Numbered from the stretch's first letter, positions 44,594 through 53,810 are shown. The stretch: 64,000 bases of DNA from an uncultured Eubacteriales bacterium (GCA_900319075.1 ONMZ01000006.1:1-64000), one strand, 5' to 3'. Notes: generated by a model not told the origin, from the sequence alone. Made by a program: numbers and translations.

Positions 44594-44622
44594 ATTATAC
44601 TACACATTCCCCTTTCTGTCAA
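44594..44622 (-). promoter_or_regulatory. Sigma-A promoter of the lipoprotein operon
   Basis: Minus-strand TTGACA (44617-44622), a 17-bp spacer and TATAAT (44594-44599): consensus hexamers, so a strong promoter is expected. Confidence 0.8.
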
Positions 44623-44653
44623 GACGGCAATGCGCAAAAAAGCCCAATTAAAC

Positions 44654-44682
44654 TTGACAATCACAGGGTTGTGATGTATAAT
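44654..44682 (+). promoter_or_regulatory. Sigma-A promoter of ilvB with spacer operator
   Basis: Consensus TTGACA (44654-44659), a 17-bp spacer and TATAAT (44677-44682). The spacer holds the inverted repeat ATCACA-N4-TGTGAT (44660-44675), a candidate repressor site. Confidence 0.8.
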
Positions 44683-44722
44683 TATAACTTGAACTATTAT
44701 ATATAAGAAGGAGTGCTTTTTT

Positions 44723-46408
44723 ATGAAGCTCAACGGTTCTGACGTTATTATGGAATGCCTGCTGGAGCAGGGTGTGGACACCGTTTTCGGTTATCCCGGC
44801 GGTGCTGTGCTGAACATTTACGACGCTCTTTACAAGTATTCCGATAAGATACACCACGTTATCACCGCCCACGAGCAGGCTGCCTGTCATGCGGCAGACG
44901 GATACTCAAGGACCACCGGCAGGACAGGTGTTGTTTTTGCCACATCCGGTCCGGGCGCAACCAACCTTGTAACGGGCATTGCGACTGCTTACATGGATTC
45001 TATCCCTCTTGTGGCTATCACGGGAAACGTACCCAGGGGACTTCTTGGACTTGACTCATTCCAGGAGGTAGACATCTGCGGAATAACGATGCCTATATCA
45101 AAGCACAACTATATCGTAAAGGACCCCGACAAGCTGCCCGACATTATCAGAGAGGCGTTTTACATTGCAAACAAGGGCAGAAAGGGACCGGTGCTCATCG
45201 ACGTTCCAAAGGACATATCTGCGGCGATGATAGAATATAAAAAGCAAAAGCCCAAAAAGATAGTCAACCACAACCCGGACACGGTGAACGATGAGATCAA
45301 AAAGGCTGTGGAGCTCATCAATGCAAGCAAGAGGCCTTTTATCTACGCAGGCGGCGGTGTCGTTTCATGCAACGCAGCAGACGAGATGGCGGAGTTTGTT
45401 AAAAAGGTCAACGCTCCGGTGGCTCTTTCGCTTATGGGACAGTGTGCTTTTGACAACACAAAGGAGGAGTACATCGGTATGCTGGGTATGCACGGCACAA
45501 AGACCGCTGCACTCACCCTCAGCGAATGCGACCTTATGATAGTTCTCGGTTCAAGGTTCTCAGACAGAGTGCTTTGCAACCCAAATACCTTTGCAAACGG
45601 CAAGAAGATCATACACATCGAGATAGACCCTGCGGAGATCGGCAAGAATATCGACGTTTATCACCATGTTACAGGGGATCTTGAATACATAATCGACAAG
45701 ATGACTTCCATGCTCCAGCAGCAGAGCCACCCCAAGTGGATGCAGCAGGTAAAGAAGTGGAAGAAGGAATATGCCCTTAAAATGGTCCCTGTGCACAGCG
45801 ACGACGAGGTTCTTCCTCAGGATGTTATACAGGAACTTGACAAGCTCACCAAGGGAGAGGCTATCATCACCACCGAGGTGGGACAGCACCAGATGTGGGC
45901 TGCACAATTTTACAACTTCAAGTGCGAAAGAAGCTTTGCTTCCAGCGGCGGACTTGGCACAATGGGTTACGGTCTTGGAGCAGCCATCGGCAGCAAGCTG
46001 GGCAACCCGGACAGAACGGTGGTAAATATCGCCGGAGACGGAAGCTTCTTTATGAACTGCAACGAGCTTTCTTCCCTTGCAAAGCACAATATCCCCGTTA
46101 TCGAACTTGTTTTTGAAAACGATGTTCTGGGCATGGTAAGACAGTGGCAGAGACTTTTCTACGGCAAGAGATTTTCTCAGACCGACATACAGCGCCACAC
46201 AGACTTTATGAAGCTTGCCGAGGCATTCGGCATCGAGGGTATACGCATCACCAAAAAAAGCGAGATAAAAGCAGGTCTGAAAAAAGCCCTTACCTGCGGC
46301 AGACCCTGCCTGGTGGACGTGGTCATAGATAAGGACATCAACGTTTTGCCTATGGTGCCTGCGGGAGCAGACGTATCCGAGCCTATAATGGACATCGACC
46401 TTACATAA
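44723..46408 (+). CDS. ilvB: Acetolactate synthase, large (catalytic) subunit
   Basis: This thiamine-diphosphate enzyme condenses two pyruvates to acetolactate, or pyruvate with 2-oxobutyrate, at the head of branched-chain amino acid synthesis. The 561-residue length is standard. Signatures include the catalytic Glu in VITAHEQAACHAADGY, the TSGPGATNLVTGI block and the ThDP-metal motif GDGSFFMNCNEL. GAAGGAG precedes the start. No ilvN gene follows; the next gene is an unrelated transporter. It may work with a regulatory subunit encoded elsewhere. Confidence 0.95.
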   Translation: MKLNGSDVIMECLLEQGVDTVFGYPGGAVLNIYDALYKYSDKIHHVITAHEQAACHAADGYSRTTGRTGVVFATSGPGATNLVTGIATAYMDSIPLVAITGNVPRGLLGLDSFQEVDICGITMPISKHNYIVKDPDKLPDIIREAFYIANKGRKGPVLIDVPKDISAAMIEYKKQKPKKIVNHNPDTVNDEIKKAVELINASKRPFIYAGGGVVSCNAADEMAEFVKKVNAPVALSLMGQCAFDNTKEEYIGMLGMHGTKTAALTLSECDLMIVLGSRFSDRVLCNPNTFANGKKIIHIEIDPAEIGKNIDVYHHVTGDLEYIIDKMTSMLQQQSHPKWMQQVKKWKKEYALKMVPVHSDDEVLPQDVIQELDKLTKGEAIITTEVGQHQMWAAQFYNFKCERSFASSGGLGTMGYGLGAAIGSKLGNPDRTVVNIAGDGSFFMNCNELSSLAKHNIPVIELVFENDVLGMVRQWQRLFYGKRFSQTDIQRHTDFMKLAEAFGIEGIRITKKSEIKAGLKKALTCGRPCLVDVVIDKDINVLPMVPAGADVSEPIMDIDLT

Positions 46409-46465
46409 GAGCCAAACTTATACAAGGCGCCTTGTAAAACAAATGGTGCCTGAAAAGAGGAAAAA

Positions 46466-47827
46466 ATGAAGCTATCAAAGCGTTTCAGAGAAAACCTTAT
46501 GCTTGTGGTCCTGGGCGTTGTACTGTTTTTTGTGCTGACCAACTACAAGCTGGTGCTGAACATTCTGGACTACATAAAAAACATTCTTTATCCTGTAATG
46601 CTGGGGGGACTTTTTGCATTTATTCTCAACGTTCCCATGTCTGCAATAGAGCGGACGATCTTCCGCACCCCGAAAAAGGAAAAGCCCAAAAAGATCGTGT
46701 GCGCTATAAAGCGTCCCTGCTCAATAGTGCTTACGCTGCTTATTGCTGTGGGAATACTGTCCCTTTTGCTGATCCTGGTCATTCCTTCGCTGGCGGAAAC
46801 GCTTTCAACACTTTCAGAAAGTGCACAGACTATTGTTGACAACATCTCCGAAAAGGTTGAGAGCAACGGGGCACTCAAGGCTATATTCAACGCCTTTAAC
46901 ATCAAAAAAGAATCGTTCTCAACGGGATTCATGGACTTTCTTAAAAGCAGCGTGAGCGCACTTGAATCAATGAACTCCCCCGGTTCGGCTGCGGCTGCGA
47001 TCTTCTCATCTATAATTAACGTTGTGCTTGGAATCTTCTTTTCCATCTATTTTCTTGCACAAAAAGAAAAGCTTAAAGAACAGGCAAGAAAGACCTGCGT
47101 CGCTTTTCTTCCTGCAAGAGCCAATTCCAAGATAACAAGGATAGGTCAGCGTACAGTTGATACCTTCGGCAAGTTCCTTACGGGACAGTGTACGGACGCT
47201 GCACTTCTGGGCACGCTTTGTGCACTGGGAATGCTTGTGTTCGGCTTCCCTTACCCGCTTCTTATCGGCGTTGTTGTTGCCGTTGCGGCACTTATCCCTG
47301 TGCTTGGCTCATGTATCGGAATGGCAATAGGATTTTTGCTTATCAGCGCAACGAGCATCACACAGGCTGTGTGGTTCGTGGTATTTTTGCTTATACTTAT
47401 CCAGATAGACTGTAATTTCATCTATCCACGTATCGTGGGCAACTCGGTGGGTCTGCCTGCATTGTGGGTGCTTTTCGCCGTTACGGTGGGCGGCAGGATG
47501 TGGGGCGTTCTGGGAATGTTCCTTGCGGTGCCTGCGTGCGCTATCGTTTACAGCGCCCTTACAGTTATCGTTAACGAGAGATACTCAAAGAATATAAGGC
47601 TCAAAAATATAAAGCAGTCAGCCAAGCCCAACAATAAGCATTTTTTCTCGGAAGACGAGGAGTGCGATGAGAACTGTGAGGAGGAGGATTACGACTTCGA
47701 GCCTGATGAGCAGGACACAGATCAGCTCTCGTTTGAGGAAATAGACGAACAGACACAAAGCCCGGCAGAAAACTCAGAGCAACAGGAGGACAACAAAGGT
47801 CCCTCTGCTTTGGGTAACACAGATTAG
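46466..47827 (+). CDS. AI-2E family transporter (permease)
   Basis: This 453-residue polytopic membrane protein of the AI-2 exporter-like (PerM/YdbI) superfamily has about seven to eight hydrophobic segments and the family stretch GFPYPLLIGVVVAVAALIPV. The last 80 residues are strongly acidic and rich in Gln, Asp and Glu, a low-complexity cytoplasmic tail absent from many homologues. AGAGG precedes the start. It follows ilvB by 57 bp and may be co-transcribed. Substrates vary in this family, so no specific cargo is claimed. Confidence 0.88.
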   Translation: MKLSKRFRENLMLVVLGVVLFFVLTNYKLVLNILDYIKNILYPVMLGGLFAFILNVPMSAIERTIFRTPKKEKPKKIVCAIKRPCSIVLTLLIAVGILSLLLILVIPSLAETLSTLSESAQTIVDNISEKVESNGALKAIFNAFNIKKESFSTGFMDFLKSSVSALESMNSPGSAAAAIFSSIINVVLGIFFSIYFLAQKEKLKEQARKTCVAFLPARANSKITRIGQRTVDTFGKFLTGQCTDAALLGTLCALGMLVFGFPYPLLIGVVVAVAALIPVLGSCIGMAIGFLLISATSITQAVWFVVFLLILIQIDCNFIYPRIVGNSVGLPALWVLFAVTVGGRMWGVLGMFLAVPACAIVYSALTVIVNERYSKNIRLKNIKQSAKPNNKHFFSEDEECDENCEEEDYDFEPDEQDTDQLSFEEIDEQTQSPAENSEQQEDNKGPSALGNTD

Positions 47828-47920
47828 TTGTTTATGTACGAAATGCACCAAGGGAAGCACATGAGTATTTACAGTTTTTGAACAAGTTTACAATTTTGAA
47901 ATTACTTCAGGCTGATTTCA

Positions 47921-47949
47921 TTGACAGGTGCAGGATGCTGTGTTATACT
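47921..47949 (+). promoter_or_regulatory. Sigma-A promoter with no protein gene downstream
   Basis: TTGACA (47921-47926), a 17-bp spacer and TATACT (47944-47949). The next protein gene is on the opposite strand, so the promoter serves a short transcript. Confidence 0.75.
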
Positions 47950-47955
47950 CTTATC

Positions 47956-48103
47956 ATCCGATAGATTATTCGGAAACTGTTAAGAGAGTAAGCAAAAGAG
48001 AGAGCAAAAAGAACGTGCAAATTAAAAAAGCCTTCCGCCGGATATGACAGAAGACTTGATATTGATTTCCACTCCCACGGTTTTTACACCGTGGGCTTTT
48101 TGT
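47956..48103 (+). ncRNA. Candidate small RNA, about 148 nt
   Basis: The segment runs from the predicted start of the orphan promoter to a clear terminator (CCCACGG 48074-48080 with CCGTGGG 48089-48095 and T5). It has a purine-rich unpaired centre, a CCGATA/ATTCGG-type hairpin near the 5' end and pyrimidine-rich CCTTCCGCC and ACTCCC stretches that could pair with Shine-Dalgarno sequences. TCATCCG near the 5' end can pair with CGGATATGA near 48045. It does not match 6S, SRP or tmRNA as I know them. Function unknown. Confidence 0.6.
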
Positions 48104-48139
48104 TTATTCTTGTGTTTTCGTTTATAAGATATATTAAGA

Positions 48140-48607
48140 TCAGGTGAAAAGGCTTGCCACGCCCTGACTGGCAATGGTCATTATCAGACCTGCAAGAAGT
48201 ACGCCAAGCACTACTGCGATTATGCTCTTTTTAAAGTCAAGGTCAAGTATGCTGGCTGCAAGGGTACCTGTCCATGCGCCTGTTCCGGGAAGAGGTATTC
48301 CCACAAAAAGCAAAAGGGCAATATATACGCTGCCGCCTGCTTTCTGCTGAAGCTTTTTGCCGCCACGTTCACCTTTTTTCAGACAGAAGCTGCAGAACTT
48401 GCCAACAACTTTTTTGTCGCTGCCCCACACAAGCAGCTTTCTTGCGAAAAAGAATATAAACGGCACAGGCAGCATATTTCCAAGCATACAAACAAGCAGA
48501 CACCAGTGCCAGGGGATCCCCCAGCCTGTTCCAACGGGTACGCCGCCTCTTAACTCAATAAGGGGTACCATGGATATAAGAAAAGCCATTATATATTTTT
48601 TGAACAT
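48140..48607 (-). CDS. Small multidrug export-like membrane protein (COG2426)
   Basis: This 155-residue protein has four or so hydrophobic segments and the family blocks LIELRGGVPVG and GIPLPGTGAWTGTL, typical of the Sm_multidrug_ex family. The name is historical and the true substrate is unknown. The start at 48607 is chosen because AGAAGGAG is well placed; an upstream in-frame start lacks a site. The gene is transcribed divergently from the lipid kinase gene, with only 7 bp between the -35 boxes. Confidence 0.85.
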   Translation of the reverse strand: MFKKYIMAFLISMVPLIELRGGVPVGTGWGIPWHWCLLVCMLGNMLPVPFIFFFARKLLVWGSDKKVVGKFCSFCLKKGERGGKKLQQKAGGSVYIALLLFVGIPLPGTGAWTGTLAASILDLDFKKSIIAVVLGVLLAGLIMTIASQGVASLFT

Positions 48608-48641
48608 AATAAAACTCCTTCTCACAAAACGCTACCTGATA

Positions 48642-48670
48642 AGTATAGCATACAGGTGCTGCATTGTAAA
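48642..48670 (-). promoter_or_regulatory. Sigma-A promoter of the small exporter gene
   Basis: Minus-strand TTTACA (48665-48670), a 17-bp spacer and TATACT (48642-48647). Confidence 0.7.
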
Positions 48671-48677
48671 GAGCACC

Positions 48678-48706
48678 TTGACATTTTTGGTGTTATCTGC
48701 TATAAT
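48678..48706 (+). promoter_or_regulatory. Sigma-A promoter of the lipid kinase gene
   Basis: TTGACA (48678-48683), a 17-bp spacer and TATAAT (48701-48706). An AGGTGCT/AGCACCT inverted repeat (48654-48660, 48672-48678) spans the two back-to-back -35 regions, and a third AGGTGCT lies in the leader at 48768-48774. Confidence 0.75.
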
Positions 48707-48828
48707 TGGTGCTGATAAACTTAAACGATTTCGGTAAAAAACACCCATAATTATTGTCTGCCCCGATAGGTGCTCAAGAGCGCTTATTAAGGGCACATTT
48801 ATTACAAATATTACAAAGGAGCATAAAA

Positions 48829-49833
48829 ATGGAACAACGGGAAAAAATGCTGTTCGTTTTTAACCCCCATGCGGGCAAGGGTCTTATACAGAAAAATCTT
48901 TGTGATATAATAAATATGTTCACCGCAGGCGGATATGACGTTCTGGCTTATCCCACCCAGGCTCAGGGAGACGGTTACCAAAAGATAGTCAGCGTTGGAA
49001 AGGAGTATGACATAATCGTTTGCTCCGGAGGAGACGGGACTCTCTCGGAAAGCGTAGGGGCGGTGATGAAGCTGCGTGAAAGTGACAAGGAGCTGAAGAT
49101 ACCCCTTGGATACATACCGGCAGGCTCTACCAACGATTTTGCAAATTCACTTGGAATATCCAAAAAAATGCTTCAGGCTGCATTCGGCATAATTGAGGGA
49201 GAGACTTTTGACTGCGACATGGGACAGTTCAACGACGATTATTTTGTCTATGTGGCAGGCTTTGGTGCGTTTACAGACGTTTCTTACGAAACCTCGCAGA
49301 CTATGAAAAACCGCTTTGGCCATGCGGCATACATCGCAGAGGCGCTTAAAAGGCTGCCGAAAATAACCGGTCAGACGGTCACGGTGGAGCACGACGGAGA
49401 GACTATCACAGGGAATTTCATTCTCGGACTTGTTTCAAATTCACGCTCTATCGGCGGAATGAAAAAGCTCATCTCCAAGGATGTATCCTTTGACGACGGA
49501 CTGTTTGAAGTGGTGCTTGCCAAAACGCCAAAGAACGCATTTGAATTAAACAGTCTTATCGGTAACGCCGCAAAGAACAAGCTCACAGATAAGAACTTTG
49601 TTACGTTCAAAGCATCCAACATCGTATTCAAAAGTGAAAACGAGATACCCTGGACCCGTGACGGCGAGGCAGGGGGAGTACACAAAGAAGTTACCATCAA
49701 AAACCACCAGCAGGCCATCAGATTTATCCTCACCTCTGACAAGGTGGATACGGAGCACCAGTCTGCACCCCTTAACGAAGACAGCGGGCAGCCGGATTAT
49801 ATCATTGAGGATCAGGAAGATATAGAAACGTAA
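48829..49833 (+). CDS. Diacylglycerol/lipid kinase (DgkB/YegS family)
   Basis: This 334-residue soluble lipid kinase phosphorylates diacylglycerol or a related lipid, recycling it into phospholipid synthesis. Visible motifs are FNPHAGKG, CSGGDGTLSE (nucleotide-binding GGDGT) and PAGSTNDFANSLGI. AAAGGAG precedes the start at 48829, chosen over an upstream in-frame ATG that would extend into the structured leader. A 120-nt leader with a TGCCC/GGGCA stem precedes it. rnpB follows 15 bp after the stop. Confidence 0.92.
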   Translation: MEQREKMLFVFNPHAGKGLIQKNLCDIINMFTAGGYDVLAYPTQAQGDGYQKIVSVGKEYDIIVCSGGDGTLSESVGAVMKLRESDKELKIPLGYIPAGSTNDFANSLGISKKMLQAAFGIIEGETFDCDMGQFNDDYFVYVAGFGAFTDVSYETSQTMKNRFGHAAYIAEALKRLPKITGQTVTVEHDGETITGNFILGLVSNSRSIGGMKKLISKDVSFDDGLFEVVLAKTPKNAFELNSLIGNAAKNKLTDKNFVTFKASNIVFKSENEIPWTRDGEAGGVHKEVTIKNHQQAIRFILTSDKVDTEHQSAPLNEDSGQPDYIIEDQEDIET

Positions 49834-49848
49834 GGTTTTGATAACAAA

Positions 49849-50228
49849 CAAAGCAGCACCTGAAAGTGAGCAGGCTATGCGGTAGCGGGAACGAATACAG
49901 TTCATGAGGAAAGTCCGAGCATCACAGAGCAGGATAGCTGATAACGTCAGCCGAGGGTGACCTCCGAGCAAGTGCAACAGAGATATACCGCCGTCTTTAT
50001 GACGGTAAGGGTGGAAAGGCGGGGTAAGAGCCCACCGGAGCGGCAGAGATGCCGCTGCCATGTAAACCTTATCCGATGCAACACCAATGGTGACACGCAA
50101 TTCAATGGCTGCTCGTCAGGATTGCGGTCATAGGTGGCTTGAGCCGTGCGGCGACGCACGGAGTAGATAGATTACCGCACTCGACAAAACTCGGCTTACA
50201 GGCAGGCTCACTTTCAGATGCTGCTTTG
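49849..50228 (+). ncRNA. rnpB: RNase P RNA, class A
   Basis: This is the catalytic RNA that matures tRNA 5' ends. The universal core GAGGAAAGTCCGAGC is at about 49909, and the 3' conserved region GGCTTACAGGC lies near 50200. The terminal P1 helix is formed by 49849-49871 with 50206-50228. The length of about 380 nt and the helical layout fit class A rather than the Bacillus class B type. It starts 15 bp after the lipid kinase gene, so its promoter may lie within that gene, or it may be processed from a longer transcript. Confidence 0.95.
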
Positions 50229-50243
50229 AAATATCGGTGCGTT

Positions 50244-50274
50244 AAAAGCTCTCACTTGTATGGGGAGCTTTTTT
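50244..50274 (+). terminator. Terminator after rnpB
   Basis: AAAAGCTC (50244-50251) pairs with GAGCTTTT (50265-50272), with a T run. Confidence 0.8.
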
Positions 50275-50325
50275 GTTTAAATCTAAGAAAATAATTGTGA
50301 AGTTGTAACAATTCTTTGACCTTTG

Positions 50326-50354
50326 TTGTAATATTATTTCTTGTGTGCTATAAT
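50326..50354 (+). promoter_or_regulatory. Sigma-A promoter of the GH5 cellulase gene
   Basis: TTGTAA (50326-50331), a 17-bp spacer and TATAAT (50349-50354). The predicted start near 50361 makes a translation start at 50363 or 50369 nearly leaderless, favouring the later GTG. Confidence 0.65.
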
Positions 50355-50413
50355 GGGCAGGAGTGATAATGGGAAAATGTCCCGAAAATCTGAATTATCC
50401 GGAGATGATAACA

Positions 50414-52456
50414 GTGAGTGAAAAAGATACAAAAAATCAGCTGGCTGAACAAGACCAGCAGCCTCAGGATCAGCAGAGCGCACAGGAGCAGCAAGCTCCC
50501 AAGGAGGAAGTTACAGCCCAGGACAGCGGACTTTCCAAGCCTAAGGAAGGGTTAAATAAAAAGGTGCTCATAGGGTTTATCGCTATGGGCGTGGTCATCA
50601 TCATACTTTTGGTGGTGCTTATAGTCGTTATGGTCTCCGGCAAAAAAAATGACTCGGACAGCAGCGAAAGCTCGGAAGAGGGATCTTCCCAAAGCAGCGA
50701 AAGTGCAGCTGAACAAAGCGACAGTATCACCGACGTGAGCGGAGTTTCCGATGACTCTCTCTCCGGCGGGGACGACAGCTCTTCATCTTCATCCGGCTCA
50801 AACGGCAAGCTGGAAAAGGGGCTTTATCTTGGATACACCGCAGGCAACACCTGGGAGGACGGAGATAAGAAAATGTGCGGCCTTGCACTTTCTATCGTAA
50901 ATAACACCGACGAGGATATAAAGGGCTGGACGCTGGTGCTTGAGGTGGAGAACCTTAAATCATGCAGCGGCTGGTGCGGCAACTTTACCGTCAGCGGCAA
51001 CACCCTTACGATAACCAACGCTCCTCACAACGGCGAGATCGCCAAGGGGGCAAGCATCACCGACGTTGGATGCAACATCGGTACAGGCAGCAAGCTCAAC
51101 ATAAAGTCCGCCAAACTCAACGGCAAGGATATGACAATAGTTTCAGGAAAGATCGACCTCACAGGCGGCGATGATAAGGTGCAGACCCAGACAGGCGAGA
51201 AAAAGACCAACGTTTCAGCTTTGCTTACAAGAACAAAGAACGCAAAGCAGGGTGACGACTGGCTCCACACCGACGGCAATAAGATACTTGACAAAGACGG
51301 CAAACAGGTATGGCTCACGGGAGTGAACTGGTTTGGATACAACACCGGTACAAATACCTTCGACGGACTGTGGAACAGCCAGCTGGTGCCTACGGTAAAA
51401 TCTATCGCAGACCACGGCTTTAACCTTATCAGAGTGCCCATTTCCGCAGAGCTTATACTTCAGTGGAAAAAGGGCGAGTACCCCAAGGCAAACTATAACA
51501 ACGCCTATAACCCGGCTCTCAACGATCTTAACAGCCTTCAGATCTTTGACTATTTCTTAAAGCTCGCTGAGGAGAACGGAATGAAGGTAATGCCCGATAT
51601 TCACAGCGCAGAGACTAACGCCAGCGGACATAACGTTAATTTGTGGTTTACCGAGAAGATAAGCACAGATAAGTTCTATGAGGCGCTTGAATGGATGGCG
51701 GACAGGTACAAGGGCAACGATACTATTATAGCATACGACCTTAAAAACGAGCCTCACGGAAAACCAAACGAGGGCAAGAACGCTGCTATCTGGAACGACT
51801 CAAAGGACGCTAACAACTGGAAATACGTTGCAGAGACTGCGGCTGCCAAGATACTGGCTAAAAACCCAAATGTACTTATTATGATAGAGGGTACAGAGAT
51901 CTACCCCAAAAACTCAAAGGGTGATTATTCCTCCACCGACGAGAAGGATTATTACTTTAACTGGTGGGGCGGCAACCTCAGAGCGGTCAGAGACTTCCCT
52001 ATCGACCTGGGCAAGTATCAGAACAAACTGGTCTACTCTCCCCACGACTACGGTCCGACAGTTTACGAGCAGCCCTGGTTCAAGAGCGATTATACCTTTG
52101 ACAGCCTTATGAAGGACTGCTGGCAGGACAACTGGTTCTATATCCATAAGGAGAACAAGGCTCCGCTGCTTATCGGTGAATGGGGCGGCTTTATGAAGGA
52201 TCCTAACCTTAAATGGATGACCTATATGAGAAAGCTTATCAAGGACAACCACCTTAACCACACATTCTGGTGCTTCAACGCAAACTCCGGAGACACCGGC
52301 GGACTTGTTAAGGACGATTTCAGAACATGGGATACGGAAAAGTATAACTTCGTTAAGGAGGTCCTGTGGCAGCAGGACGGTAAGTTCGTTGGACTTGACC
52401 ACGCTGTAAAGCTTGGTGCAAACGGAATGACCCTCACAGAGGCAAAATCACTTTAA
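50414..52456 (+). CDS. Membrane-anchored GH5 endoglucanase with CBM-like domain
   Basis: This protein of about 680 residues has a Gln/Glu-rich cytoplasmic N-terminus (1-48), one membrane helix (about 50-77), a Ser-rich linker, a CBM2-like beta-sandwich (about 135-265) and a GH5 barrel (about 275-660). The acid/base Glu446 (LKNEPHG) and nucleophile Glu589 (IGEWGG) are present. It should cut beta-1,4-glucans at the cell surface. There is no dockerin or CBM37, the usual anchors in Ruminococcus. The start is ambiguous: GTG 50414 has CCGGAG nine bases upstream, while 50369 and 50363 are in frame but lie at the predicted transcription start. Confidence 0.93.
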   Translation: MSEKDTKNQLAEQDQQPQDQQSAQEQQAPKEEVTAQDSGLSKPKEGLNKKVLIGFIAMGVVIIILLVVLIVVMVSGKKNDSDSSESSEEGSSQSSESAAEQSDSITDVSGVSDDSLSGGDDSSSSSSGSNGKLEKGLYLGYTAGNTWEDGDKKMCGLALSIVNNTDEDIKGWTLVLEVENLKSCSGWCGNFTVSGNTLTITNAPHNGEIAKGASITDVGCNIGTGSKLNIKSAKLNGKDMTIVSGKIDLTGGDDKVQTQTGEKKTNVSALLTRTKNAKQGDDWLHTDGNKILDKDGKQVWLTGVNWFGYNTGTNTFDGLWNSQLVPTVKSIADHGFNLIRVPISAELILQWKKGEYPKANYNNAYNPALNDLNSLQIFDYFLKLAEENGMKVMPDIHSAETNASGHNVNLWFTEKISTDKFYEALEWMADRYKGNDTIIAYDLKNEPHGKPNEGKNAAIWNDSKDANNWKYVAETAAAKILAKNPNVLIMIEGTEIYPKNSKGDYSSTDEKDYYFNWWGGNLRAVRDFPIDLGKYQNKLVYSPHDYGPTVYEQPWFKSDYTFDSLMKDCWQDNWFYIHKENKAPLLIGEWGGFMKDPNLKWMTYMRKLIKDNHLNHTFWCFNANSGDTGGLVKDDFRTWDTEKYNFVKEVLWQQDGKFVGLDHAVKLGANGMTLTEAKSL

Positions 52457-52462
52457 TAGTAC

Positions 52463-52499
52463 AAGGGGAACTCTTTTATCAGAAGAGCTCCCCTTTTTT
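52463..52499 (+). terminator. Terminator after the GH5 gene
   Basis: AAGGGGA-CTCTT (52463-52475) pairs with AAGAG-TCCCCTT (52483-52495), with a T run. Confidence 0.9.
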
Positions 52500-52637
52500 C
52501 TGCAATTTCACACCCCGCAAACGTCAACAATTTTGTTGGCGTTTTTCGTTTTTTATGCAAAATAAGCAAAAGCCCCGGGAAGTTTCGCTGCGGCGCTGTG
52601 CAAAGCGACAGATTTTTCAAAAAAGCATAATATCCTA

Positions 52638-52668
52638 TTGACAAATAATATTATATGTCGTATAATAT
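52638..52668 (+). promoter_or_regulatory. PadR operon promoter with overlapping operator
   Basis: TTGACA (52638-52643), a 17-bp spacer and TATAAT (52661-52666). The perfect inverted repeat ATATTATA-N5-TATAATAT (52648-52655, 52661-52668) covers the -10 box, as expected for PadR autorepression. Confidence 0.8.
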
Positions 52669-52756
52669 GCACAGTGATAGAATATAACAGAAAAACAAGT
52701 ATAGAGCAAAAGAGAAAAGACAACAAAAGAAAAATCTTGAGAAAGGAGTGTGGCGT

Positions 52757-53128
52757 ATGAGCTTTCCGATAAGCGCAGGTCTTTTGGATTCAATGGTACT
52801 TGCCATTGTGGAAAGAGAAGATACCTACGGTTATGAAATAACCCAGACCATGCGTAAGGCGGTGGACGTTTCCGAATCTACTTTGTACCCGGTGCTCAAG
52901 CGGCTGCAAAAAAACCAGATGCTTGAAACTTACGATAAAGAGTTTATGGGGCGCAACAGGCGATATTATCACGTGACAGAAAAGGGACAACTACAGCTGA
53001 GAGATTATAAGCAACAGTGGAAAGAACACAAACGAATGGTTGACAGCATACTATTAAAAGAGACTGAAAGTAAAAAAGAGGAGCCAAAAATAGAAGAAAA
53101 GGAGGATGTGCTTCCACAGGAAGCGTAA
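52757..53128 (+). CDS. PadR-family transcriptional regulator
   Basis: This 123-residue winged-helix repressor has the PadR core LDSMVLAIVEREDTYGYEI and SESTLYPVLKRLQ, followed by a dimerisation helix and a Lys/Glu-rich tail. The start at 52757 is preferred because AAAGGAG is eight bases upstream. It is the first gene of a four-gene operon with DUF1700, DUF4097-like and PspC proteins, an arrangement known from envelope-stress regulation in Firmicutes. Its operator probably overlaps its own -10 box. Confidence 0.92.
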   Translation: MSFPISAGLLDSMVLAIVEREDTYGYEITQTMRKAVDVSESTLYPVLKRLQKNQMLETYDKEFMGRNRRYYHVTEKGQLQLRDYKQQWKEHKRMVDSILLKETESKKEEPKIEEKEDVLPQEA

Positions 53129-53138
53129 AAGGGGTAAT

Positions 53139-53810
53139 ATGAAAAGACTGGAATATATGACTATTCTCCGCCAGAAACTTGTTGACGGCGGATTGAGTAA
53201 CGATGAGGTCAACGACGCACTTGAATTTTATGAGGAGCTTTTCCTTGACGGCGGATATGAAAACGAGGAAAAGACTGCACAAAACCTTGGAGACCCGGAA
53301 AAGCTTGCGGCACATATACTTGCGGAAAACGGCTCTATCGTTCCCGTAAAGCCGGCAGAGGATATGGAGGACGCTTACGATAATACAAACGCAAACGCTC
53401 AGCAGACTCCCCCGCCGGTCAACAACGGATACGACATCGCACCGGATAACAGAAAAAAAGCCATAGTGATAATTCTTCTTGTTACAGCCATAGTCTGGGT
53501 GCCCACCTTGTTCGGACTTGCAGCAGGTGCATTCGGACTGATGATAGGGATACTGGCTGCGATCTTTGCCATCGGTGCAGCAGGTGTGGGACTGCTTGTT
53601 TCAGGGGTGGTAAGTATGTTTACAGCGCCGCCGGTAGGCTTGCTGCTTTTCGGAACGGGAATGTTCCTTATGGGGCTTTCGGTGCTTATCATGGTACCTG
53701 TTGTCAAGGGGCTGACTGCTTTGGCGAAAAAGCTTATCAACCTTATCGTCAAAGGCTTCAGAAAGATCATGGGTACCGATAATGCAAAGGCGGTGAGCAG
53801 CAATGGCTAA
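53139..53810 (+). CDS. DUF1700 (HAAS-type) membrane protein
   Basis: This 223-residue protein has an N-terminal cytoplasmic helical HAAS domain (LRQKLVDGGLSNDEVNDALEF and LGDPEKLAAHIL), a Gln/Pro/Asn linker and three or four membrane helices. Such proteins are partners of PadR regulators in envelope-stress operons and are thought to sense membrane state or assemble with the next protein. The start at 53139 has AAAAGGGG upstream. The end overlaps the following gene by 8 bp. Confidence 0.9.
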   Translation: MKRLEYMTILRQKLVDGGLSNDEVNDALEFYEELFLDGGYENEEKTAQNLGDPEKLAAHILAENGSIVPVKPAEDMEDAYDNTNANAQQTPPPVNNGYDIAPDNRKKAIVIILLVTAIVWVPTLFGLAAGAFGLMIGILAAIFAIGAAGVGLLVSGVVSMFTAPPVGLLLFGTGMFLMGLSVLIMVPVVKGLTALAKKLINLIVKGFRKIMGTDNAKAVSSNG

